This document shows positions 1 through 4,157 of a stretch of 7,916 bases of DNA, one piece after another. A program made the translations under genes and the position numbers. Position 1 is the first letter of the stretch. Every line of letters begins with the position of its first letter. The stretch comes from Clostridia bacterium (GTDB taxonomy: Bacteria > Bacillota > Clostridia > Oscillospirales > CAG-272): contig JAFQWT010000129.1 of NCBI GenBank assembly GCA_017407375.1, forward strand, positions 1 through 7,916, given 5' to 3'. Under the pieces are notes generated by a model. It did no database searches. It was given only the letters and a program-made list of their open reading frames with translations, and was not told the origin of the DNA.

Positions 1-939
1 GAGGTGACCGCCGCCGACTTTTCCAAATGGCTTGCCTGGGCCAAGGAGCGCGGCTACGGCATGGACTTTAACGTCACCTACTTCAACCACGCCATGGTAA
101 GAGACGGGCTCACGCTCTCCTCCCCCGAGGCCGCGGTGCGTGACTATTGGGTCAAGGCGGGGATCGGCGGGCGCGCGATCGCCGCGGAGCTTGGCCGTGA
201 GCTGGGCACGCCCTGCATCAACAACCTCTGGATCCCCGACGGCATGAAGGACCTGCCCGCCGACCGCCGCCTCTACCGCGATCTTCTTGAGGAGTCGCTC
301 GACCGCATTTTTGAAAAGCGGTACGAAAAAGACCACCTGCGCGACACCCTGGAGGGCAAGCTCTTTGCCGTGGGGGTGGAGAGCTACACCGTTGGCTCGC
401 ATGAATTCTACTACGGCTATGCCGCTACGCACGGCGTGGGGCTTTGCATGGACAGCGGCCACTACCACCCGACCGAGGAGGTATCGGATAAGCTGACCGC
501 CGCCGCGCGCTCGCTCCCCACCCTCCTTCTCCACCTCTCGCGTGGGGTGCGCTGGGACAGCGACCACGTGCTGATCGGCGGGAGCGAGCTGACCGCCACG
601 ATGCGCGAGGTCGTGCGGGCGGGCCTCATTGACAGCGACAGCTTCTTTATGAGTCTTGACTATTTCGATGCCTCCATTCACCGTTTGGCGGCATGGGCCA
701 TCGGCCTCCGCGCGGCGGGGTACGCTCTGCTTTCGGCCCTCCTTGAGCCCTATCCTCTCCTGCAAAAGGCGGAGCGGGAGGGCGACCTGACGGCACGCCT
801 GGCTCTTACCGAGGAATTCTCCCGCCTGCCCGCGGCGGCGGTGTGGGACTACCTCTGCCTCAGCGCGGGCTGCCCTGTGGGGCCCACGTGGCTGGACGAG
901 GTGAAGCGCTACGAGCAAAAGGTCACCTCAAAGCGGTAA
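1..939 (+). CDS. rhaA: L-rhamnose isomerase, 5'-truncated by window edge
   Basis: L-rhamnose isomerase converts L-rhamnose to L-rhamnulose, the first step of cytoplasmic rhamnose catabolism. The reading frame is open from base 1, so the GTG at 4 is not a real start. About 117 N-terminal residues are missing by comparison with the E. coli enzyme as I recall it (about 419 residues). Counting from the first codon, the metal-site residues of the family are all visible: Glu118 and Lys120 (LEGKLF), Asp151 and His154 (MDSGHYHP), His178 (LLLHLSR), Asp186 and Asp188 (RWDSDH) and Asp220 (LDYFDAS). Their spacing matches the E. coli ligands E234, D267, H270, H294, D302, D304 and D334, apart from a two-residue insertion before the last. 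The motif LWIPDGMKD is also conserved. The gene ends at TAA 937-939, just before a strong terminator. It is probably the end of a rhamnose operon lying to the left, with no visible link to the redox genes beside it. Confidence 0.95.
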   Translation, partial: EVTAADFSKWLAWAKERGYGMDFNVTYFNHAMVRDGLTLSSPEAAVRDYWVKAGIGGRAIAAELGRELGTPCINNLWIPDGMKDLPADRRLYRDLLEESLDRIFEKRYEKDHLRDTLEGKLFAVGVESYTVGSHEFYYGYAATHGVGLCMDSGHYHPTEEVSDKLTAAARSLPTLLLHLSRGVRWDSDHVLIGGSELTATMREVVRAGLIDSDSFFMSLDYFDASIHRLAAWAIGLRAAGYALLSALLEPYPLLQKAEREGDLTARLALTEEFSRLPAAAVWDYLCLSAGCPVGPTWLDEVKRYEQKVTSKR

Positions 940-944
940 GGTAT

Positions 945-975
945 AAAAAAGACGGAGCAACGCTCCGTCTTTTTT
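945..975. terminator. Bidirectional intrinsic terminator between rhaA and trxB-like gene
   Basis: A perfect stem GACGGAGC (951-958) pairs with GCTCCGTC (962-969) around a three-base loop. It is flanked by six A on the left and six T on the right, so it can terminate transcription on both strands. It lies between two convergent genes. The TAA stop of the minus-strand gene (976-974) is made from the A/T tract itself, so the two transcription units share one compact terminator. Confidence 0.92.
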
Positions 976-1831
976 ATTTTCTAAGCTCGAGGGAAAGCGC
1001 AAGGCCCGCGCGGGCGCCCGCGGCAACCGCGAGGGAGATCTGAAACGGAGGGCCCGTGACGTCCCCCGCCGCATAGAGGCGCGGTAGGGCGGTCCTGCCG
1101 TCCTCCCCCGTGACGATGCGCCCGCCCTCCGTGGGAAGCCCAAGGCGGAGCGCCAGGGCGGCGGCGCCCACCGTCCCCTCGGCAAGAAAGACGACGTCGG
1201 CGTCCAGCGGCTCCCCCTGACGGAAGTCGATCCCACTCACGCGGCCGCCCGCCCCACGGATGGCCGCCACGCGCTCCTCCCTGACCGAGAGCCCCGCAGG
1301 GAGTGAGGCGGGCGGGGGCGCTCCGTCCGTACACAGCACAACGCTCTTGGCAACGCCGAGAAGCACCGCGGCCTCCTCAAGGGCGAATTCCCCCGCCCCG
1401 ATCACCGCGGCACGGCGGCCGCGGGCGGCAAAGGAATCGCACACCGCGCACTGGCTGACGCCGCTACCAAGGTACTCACGGGCGCCCTCAATGGGCGGCA
1501 GGCGCCGCTCTGCCCCTGTGGCCAGAATCACGCCGTTTGACAAGTATTCTTTACCGCTTGCCTTGATTTTGTAGGTAACGCCGTCAAATTCAAGCGACGT
1601 GACCTCGGCACTAAGGAAGGAAACGCCGAGCGCCTCGGCATGCTTTCGCGCGGCCTCACCGAGCTCCCTTCCCGAGGTGGGAGGAACACCGTAATAGTTC
1701 TCCACGCGCTCGGCGCGGTCAAGGGCGCCGCCGTCCTTACCGATGACCAGGGTGGGAAAGCCCGCCCGCACGGTGTAGAGCGAGGCCGAGACCCCCGCAG
1801 GGCCACGGCCGATAATGATAACGTTTTTCAT
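974..1831 (-). CDS. trxB: Thioredoxin reductase-like FAD-dependent disulfide oxidoreductase
   Basis: This is a 285-residue, probably cytoplasmic, flavoprotein of the thioredoxin reductase family, slightly shorter than the usual 305-320. The FAD-binding Rossmann motif GRGPAG is at residues 8-13. The redox-active cysteine pair is C128-A-V-C131, followed by Asp132. A second Rossmann motif GAGEFA is at 145-150, and the C-terminal FAD motif YAAGDV is at 253-258. The stretch where NADPH-dependent enzymes carry HRRDxFRA reads CTDGAPPPAS (167-176), with no arginines, so the electron donor may not be NADPH. I chose the ATG at 1831 because it begins the MKNVIIIG strand and has GGAG (1840-1837) five bases upstream; the in-frame start 33 bases further upstream has no such support. 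The gene is divergent from the Crp/Fnr gene with an 89-bp gap, and a thioredoxin is encoded nearby as its likely partner. It could also be a ferredoxin- or NADH-linked relative of TrxB. Confidence 0.85.
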   Translation of the reverse strand: MKNVIIIGRGPAGVSASLYTVRAGFPTLVIGKDGGALDRAERVENYYGVPPTSGRELGEAARKHAEALGVSFLSAEVTSLEFDGVTYKIKASGKEYLSNGVILATGAERRLPPIEGAREYLGSGVSQCAVCDSFAARGRRAAVIGAGEFALEEAAVLLGVAKSVVLCTDGAPPPASLPAGLSVREERVAAIRGAGGRVSGIDFRQGEPLDADVVFLAEGTVGAAALALRLGLPTEGGRIVTGEDGRTALPRLYAAGDVTGPPFQISLAVAAGARAGLALSLELRK

Positions 1832-1858
1832 GTTGACTCCGATTTTTTGTGAGCGCCC

Positions 1859-1887
1859 TTGCAATTTGGCGCCGAATATGGTATACT
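1859..1887 (+). promoter_or_regulatory. Sigma-A-type promoter of the Crp/Fnr gene
   Basis: TTGCAA (1859-1864) lies 17 bases from TATACT (1882-1887), which is preceded by TG one base upstream (an extended -10). The transcript would begin near 1894, only about 27 bases before the ATG. Unlike the two promoters in the trx/perR region, this one has a recognisable -35 and needs no obvious activator. Confidence 0.72.
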
Positions 1888-1905
1888 ATTGATAGAAATT
1901 CTCAA
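1888..1905. promoter_or_regulatory. PerR/Fur-like operator box 1, over the Crp/Fnr gene start site
   Basis: The sequence TGATAGA-A-ATTCTCA (1890-1904) has the 7-1-7 architecture of Fur/PerR boxes and matches 11 of 14 arm positions of the Fur-type consensus TGATAAT-N-ATTATCA. It begins immediately after the -10 hexamer, so a bound repressor would cover the predicted start point. On the minus strand it includes TTGAGA, which could act as the -35 of the trxB-like gene (16 bases to TACCAT), so that gene may also be repressed from here. The same core, ATTGATANNAATTCTC, recurs at 2969-2984 beside the PerR-type gene. The operator role is inferred. Confidence 0.6.
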
Positions 1906-1920
1906 AAAGGAGGACGCGCC

Positions 1921-2601
1921 ATGAACGAAAGACGGGAGCTTGCCGAGATCTTCCCCTTTTACAAGGAGCTTGGCGAGGAAGAGCGCGCCCTGCTGACGGA
2001 GGGGGCGGTCACCCGCACCTTTGAGGTGGGCGAGGTGATCCACGCGGGAGACGGGGTCTGCACGGGGCCCCTCCTTGTGCTCCGCGGCCGCGTGCGCGCG
2101 TATATGCTCTCCGAGGAGGGGCGCGAGGTCACGCTTTACCGCCTGGCGGCGGGGGATTTCTGCCCGCTGTCCGCCCCCTGCCTTGTCGATGCTGTGACCT
2201 TCCCCGTGACGATGGAGGCCGAGAGCCGCACCGAGGCAACGGTTTTTGCCACCGCCCCCTTTGCCGAGCTGTGCCGCCGCTGCCCCCATGCCGAGAGCTA
2301 TATGCTCCGCGCCGCCGTCCTCCGCTTTTCCGACGTGATGAGCGCCTTCCGCGGGATCCTTTTCCATTCCCTGGATGCGCGCCTGGCCGCCTTCCTTGTG
2401 GGGGAGGTCGACCGCCACGGCGGGGACACGGTCTACCGCACGCAGGAGGAGATCGCCGCGTACACGGGCTCGGCCCGTGAGGCCGTCTCCCGCCGCTTGA
2501 AGGCCCTGGCTGCGGACGGTCTTCTGGAGGTGAAGCGCGGCGGGGTCAGACTCCTGCGGACCGACGACCTGCGCGCCCTGTCACAACGCTCCCTCAAGTA
2601 G
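1921..2601 (+). CDS. Crp/Fnr family transcriptional regulator
   Basis: A 226-residue cytoplasmic DNA-binding regulator. Residues about 10-125 form the cyclic-nucleotide-like beta-roll (FEVGEVIHAGD at 34-44, then GRVRAYMLSEEGREVTLYRLAAGDF). The long dimerisation helix follows at about 125-150, and the Crp-type winged helix-turn-helix at about 170-212 (TQEEIAAYTGSAREAVSRRLKAL in two parts, 174-183 and 184-196). The recognition helix carries R186, E187, S190 and R191. The arginine and glutamate match CRP R180 and E181, which favours TGTGA-type half-sites, and such half-sites occur in the trx/perR region. The phosphate-binding Arg-Ser pair of cAMP-binding CRP is replaced by DFCPLSAPC (79-87), so it probably does not bind cAMP. 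There is no N-terminal Fnr iron-sulfur cysteine cluster. The start ATG at 1921 has AAGGAGG at 1907-1913; an upstream in-frame GTG would begin before the promoter -10. The 3' end overlaps the thioredoxin gene by 21 bp. The effector is unknown. Confidence 0.92.
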   Translation: MNERRELAEIFPFYKELGEEERALLTEGAVTRTFEVGEVIHAGDGVCTGPLLVLRGRVRAYMLSEEGREVTLYRLAAGDFCPLSAPCLVDAVTFPVTMEAESRTEATVFATAPFAELCRRCPHAESYMLRAAVLRFSDVMSAFRGILFHSLDARLAAFLVGEVDRHGGDTVYRTQEEIAAYTGSAREAVSRRLKALAADGLLEVKRGGVRLLRTDDLRALSQRSLK

Positions 2602-2898
2602 CGAAAGGAGCGCCTCCCTCGGGCGGACGCCAACGGCACGCGCCACGGGCTCCCCGTTTTTAAAGACGATGACCGTGGGAATGCTCATCACGCGGAACTC
2701 CTCGCAGAGCTCGGGGGCGGTGTCAACGTTGAGCTTGGCGACCTTGTAGCCCTCGGCCTCGGCGGCCAGGGCCTCCAGCGTGGGTGCCAGCAGGCGGCAG
2801 GGGCCGCACCAGTCGGCATAAAAATCAAGCAGCACGGGCACGGAGGACCTCCGTACCTCTGCATCAAAGCTGTGCGAATTGACAAGAATAGGTTTCAT
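2581..2898 (-). CDS. trxA: Thioredoxin
   Basis: A 105-residue cytoplasmic thioredoxin, the normal length for the family, which reduces protein disulfides. The active site WCGPC is at residues 30-34 within the conserved FYADWCGPC strand. The cis-proline is P74 in the motif SIPT (72-75), followed by the typical VIVFKNGE strand. One extra cysteine, C65, lies in a helix after the LNVD strand. The ATG at 2898 is preceded by AAAGGAG (2912-2906) seven bases away; a longer in-frame start at MKKERR would place this ribosome binding site inside the coding region and is unlikely. The gene is transcribed divergently from perR across a 168-bp control region and ends inside the convergent Crp/Fnr gene. The neighbouring TrxB-like flavoprotein is the probable reductant, and rubrerythrin and PerR next door place it in oxidative-stress defence. 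Confidence 0.95.
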   Translation of the reverse strand: MKPILVNSHSFDAEVRRSSVPVLLDFYADWCGPCRLLAPTLEALAAEAEGYKVAKLNVDTAPELCEEFRVMSIPTVIVFKNGEPVARAVGVRPREALLSLLEGAL

Positions 2899-2926
2899 CA
2901 CCGTTCTCCTTTCCTTTTTCATATAC

Positions 2927-2932
2927 AGTATA
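2927..2932 (-). promoter_or_regulatory. -10 element of the trx promoter, apparently activator-dependent
   Basis: Reading the minus strand, TATACT runs from 2932 to 2927, which would start transcription near 2920. At 17 bases upstream the hexamer is CAGAAA (2955-2950), a poor -35. The centre of the 15-bp palindrome at 2961 lies 29 bases upstream of the first base of the -10, or about -41 from the predicted start. This is the position used by class II Crp/Fnr activators. Confidence 0.68.
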
Positions 2933-2953
2933 CCCCTTTTTCTCCGGATTTTC

Positions 2954-2968
2954 TGTGACAATGTCACA
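2954..2968. promoter_or_regulatory. Crp/Fnr-like palindrome, trx-proximal
   Basis: This is a perfect inverted repeat TGTGAC-AAT-GTCACA centred on 2961. The half-sites resemble TGTGA of CRP, but the spacer gives an odd-centred 15-bp palindrome, one base shorter than the canonical TGTGA-N6-TCACA. An identical pair of arms recurs 36 bp away. The regulator encoded at 1921-2601 is the obvious candidate to bind it, by inference from its recognition helix and proximity. Confidence 0.72.
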
Positions 2969-2985
2969 ATTGATAATAATTCTCG
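2969..2985. promoter_or_regulatory. PerR/Fur-like operator box 2, between the two palindromes
   Basis: TGATAAT-A-ATTCTCG (2971-2985) matches 12 of the 14 arm positions of the Fur-type consensus TGATAAT-N-ATTATCA. Its centre at 2978 lies almost midway between the palindrome centres (2961 and 2997), with gaps of only a few bases on each side. A PerR dimer and Crp/Fnr dimers could hardly sit here together, which suggests competition. It shares 14 of 16 bases (ATTGATANNAATTCTC) with box 1 at 1888-1903. Confidence 0.65.
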
Positions 2986-2989
2986 TTTG

Positions 2990-3004
2990 TGTGACTTTGT
3001 CACA
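2990..3004. promoter_or_regulatory. Crp/Fnr-like palindrome, perR-proximal
   Basis: This is a perfect inverted repeat TGTGAC-TTT-GTCACA centred on 2997, with arms identical to those of the palindrome at 2954-2968 and only the three spacer bases differing. Its centre lies 29 bases upstream of the first base of the TATAAT box at 3026-3031, which puts it near -41 of the perR promoter. This mirrors exactly the arrangement on the trx side. Confidence 0.72.
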
Positions 3005-3025
3005 GACTTCCCTTCGAAAGGCGCG

Positions 3026-3031
3026 TATAAT
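3026..3031 (+). promoter_or_regulatory. -10 element of the perR-rbr promoter, apparently activator-dependent
   Basis: A perfect consensus TATAAT lies here, predicting a start near 3038 and a leader of about 29 bases. The hexamer 17 bases upstream is CAGACT (3003-3008), a poor -35, and it overlaps the end of the palindrome. RNA polymerase recruitment by a factor bound at 2990-3004 would explain a strong -10 with no -35. Confidence 0.72.
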
Positions 3032-3066
3032 AGAAATGAAGGAAAACAACGATAAGGAGGACGACT

Positions 3067-3456
3067 ATGGGACAGGAATGTGGAAGACGCGACACCCCGC
3101 AGCGCAAGCTGATCCGCACGATCCTTGGTAGCTGCCACGACCACCCCACGGCCGAGACCGTGTTTGAGCGTGCCCGCGCCGTTCGCCCGCATATCGGCTT
3201 TGGCACGGTGTACCGCAACCTCTCGGTCCTCGCGGACGATGGGGAGATACTGCGCCTGCCCGTCCCCGGTGGGCCCGACCGCTTTGACGGCACGGTGGCC
3301 GACCACGGGCATTTCTACTGCCGCAGCTGCGGTGCGTTTGGGGACGTACCCCTGACACCCGACCACCACCGCCCGGCACCCGACGGGTTCTCGGTGGAGG
3401 GGCTGGTCCTGATCGTGGGGGGGCGCTGTGCCGCCTGCCTTGCGGCGGAAGGATAA
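3067..3456 (+). CDS. perR: PerR-type peroxide-sensing Fur family repressor
   Basis: A 129-residue cytoplasmic metal-dependent repressor of the Fur family, somewhat shorter than B. subtilis PerR (about 145). The winged helix-turn-helix covers about residues 8-65, ending with the family signature GFGTVYRNLSVL (44-55). The structural zinc site is C85/C88 and C121/C124. All five regulatory-metal ligands of PerR are visible: H26 (HPTA), D74 (RFDG), H80 and H82 (DHGHFYC) and D93 (FGDVPL). An aspartate at the last position, where Fur proteins usually have glutamate, is the residue associated with iron-based peroxide sensing by histidine oxidation. The start ATG at 3067 has AAGGAGG at 3054-3060, six bases upstream. 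It precedes rubrerythrin by 38 bp in what looks like one operon. A PerR-like box lies in its own promoter region, consistent with autoregulation. A Fur or Zur role is less likely given D93 and the rubrerythrin partner. Confidence 0.88.
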   Translation: MGQECGRRDTPQRKLIRTILGSCHDHPTAETVFERARAVRPHIGFGTVYRNLSVLADDGEILRLPVPGGPDRFDGTVADHGHFYCRSCGAFGDVPLTPDHHRPAPDGFSVEGLVLIVGGRCAACLAAEG

Positions 3457-3481
3457 GGAATATCTTATTTTTTTAAAATAT

Positions 3482-3486
3482 GGAGG
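3482..3486 (+). promoter_or_regulatory. Ribosome binding site that fixes the rubrerythrin start
   Basis: GGAGG ends eight bases before the ATG at 3495. An earlier in-frame ATG at 3478-3480 region (MEDTI) overlaps this Shine-Dalgarno sequence and has only T-rich sequence upstream, so translation must begin at 3495, giving the typical MAKELKGTKTE N terminus. Confidence 0.85.
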
Positions 3487-3494
3487 ATACGATC

Positions 3495-4034
3495 ATGGCA
3501 AAAGAACTGAAGGGCACGAAGACCGAGAAGAACCTGGCCGCCGCGTTTGCGGGAGAGAGCCAGGCAAGAAACAAGTACACCTACTTTGCCTCGGTGGCGA
3601 AGAAGGAGGGGTACGAGCAGATCGCCGCGATCTTTGAGGCGACCGCCAACAACGAGAAGGAGCACGCCAAGCTGTGGTTCCGCGAGCTTTCGGGCATTGG
3701 CAACACCGCCGAGAACCTTCTGGCCGCCGCCGAGGGCGAGAACTACGAGTGGACCGACATGTACGACACCTTTGCGAAGGAGGCCGAGGAGGAGGGCTTT
3801 ACCGCCCTGGCGTGGAAGTTCCGCGCGGTGGCCGCCATTGAAAAATCACACGAGGAGCGCTATCGCGCCCTGCTCTCGAACGTGGAGATGCAGAGGGTGT
3901 TTGAGAAGGCCGAGGAGACCATGTGGGAGTGCCGCAACTGCGGGCACCTGGTCATGGGTAAGAAGGCCCCCGAGGTCTGCCCCGTGTGCGCCCACCCGAA
4001 GAGCTATTTCGAGGTCCGCAAGGAAAACTACTGA
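3495..4034 (+). CDS. rbr: Rubrerythrin
   Basis: A 179-residue cytoplasmic non-haem iron peroxidase that reduces hydrogen peroxide to water in anaerobes. The N-terminal four-helix ferritin-like domain (about 1-140) carries the diiron ligands in two classic helices-with-ExxH motifs, E54-KE-H57 (ANNEKEHAKLWF) and E116-KS-H119 (AIEKSHEERY). Further glutamates are E21 (AGESQARNKY) and one of the E98-E100 cluster before GF. The C-terminal rubredoxin-like domain binds one iron through C146/C149 (WECRNCGH) and C162/C165 (VCPVCAHPKSYFEV). Both domains are complete, and the length fits the shorter clostridial type. It follows perR after 38 bp with no convincing promoter of its own and ends ahead of a strong terminator, so it is probably co-transcribed with perR and induced when PerR is oxidised. 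Confidence 0.96.
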   Translation: MAKELKGTKTEKNLAAAFAGESQARNKYTYFASVAKKEGYEQIAAIFEATANNEKEHAKLWFRELSGIGNTAENLLAAAEGENYEWTDMYDTFAKEAEEEGFTALAWKFRAVAAIEKSHEERYRALLSNVEMQRVFEKAEETMWECRNCGHLVMGKKAPEVCPVCAHPKSYFEVRKENY

Positions 4035-4041
4035 TAACAGC

Positions 4042-4069
4042 AAAAAAGGCACCCGACGGTGCCTTTTTT
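4042..4069. terminator. Intrinsic terminator after rubrerythrin
   Basis: GGCACC (4048-4053) pairs with GGTGCC (4058-4063) around the loop CGAC, flanked by six A and six T. It starts seven bases after the rbr stop codon and closes the perR-rbr operon. The A/T flanks also allow it to act on the minus strand as a second stop for the large gene to the right. Confidence 0.92.
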
Positions 4070-4089
4070 CGTTGCCCTCATAGAAAAAT

Positions 4090-4119
4090 AAAAACAGCCC
4101 TCGGTTGAGGGCTGTTTTT
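4090..4119. terminator. Intrinsic terminator of the large minus-strand gene (bidirectional)
   Basis: CAGCCCTC (4095-4102) pairs perfectly with GAGGGCTG (4107-4114) around GGTT, flanked by five A and five T. On the minus strand it is followed by TTTTTATTTTT, a good release tract. It therefore serves the surface-protein gene and backs up the rbr terminator on the plus strand. Confidence 0.92.
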
Positions 4120-4149
4120 CCGTTACGGCTCCCGTGGGAGCCGTAACGG
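4120..4149. other. Long perfect hairpin without U-tract, after the large gene's stop
   Basis: The arms CCGTTACGGCTCCC (4120-4133) and GGGAGCCGTAACGG (4136-4149) are perfectly complementary, 14 bases each, with only GT between them, so the physical loop is probably CGTG with 13 pairs. On the minus strand it starts eight bases after the stop codon at 4160-4158 and is followed by A residues, not U, so it is not an intrinsic terminator by itself. It may stabilise the mRNA 3' end against exonucleases; that role is inferred. Confidence 0.8.
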
Positions 4150-4157
4150 GATGGAGC

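Noticed and set aside
4..939. Reading the GTG at position 4 as the true start of rhamnose isomerase.
   Set aside because: The frame is open to the window edge and about 117 residues of the conserved N-terminal half are missing, including sequence normally present in the enzyme.
1847..1852. TTGTGA half-site upstream of the trxB-like gene as a Crp/Fnr site.
   Set aside because: There is no matching TCACA arm at the right distance, and the palindromes at 2954 and 2990 set a much stricter standard.
1849..1920. A 24-residue N-terminal extension of the Crp/Fnr protein from an upstream GTG.
   Set aside because: It would start ahead of the promoter -10 (1882-1887), and the extension would encode the promoter, operator and AAGGAGG sequences; the ATG at 1921 has the proper ribosome binding site.
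2954..3004. A Rex (NADH-sensing) operator in the trx/perR region.
   Set aside because: Rex sites have TTGTGAA arms separated by a longer spacer ending in TTCACAA. Here the arms are TGTGAC/GTCACA with a three-base spacer in both copies.
2899..3369. A long N-terminal extension of thioredoxin through the control region into the perR antisense strand.
   Set aside because: The family starts at MKPILVN with AAAGGAG seven bases upstream; the extension overlaps perR antisense and the promoter and has no thioredoxin homology.
3440..3479. A separate promoter for rubrerythrin (TTGCGG and TAAAAT).
   Set aside because: The two hexamers are 28 bases apart and the alternative TATCTT gives only 15; neither spacing is convincing, so co-transcription with perR is the simpler reading.
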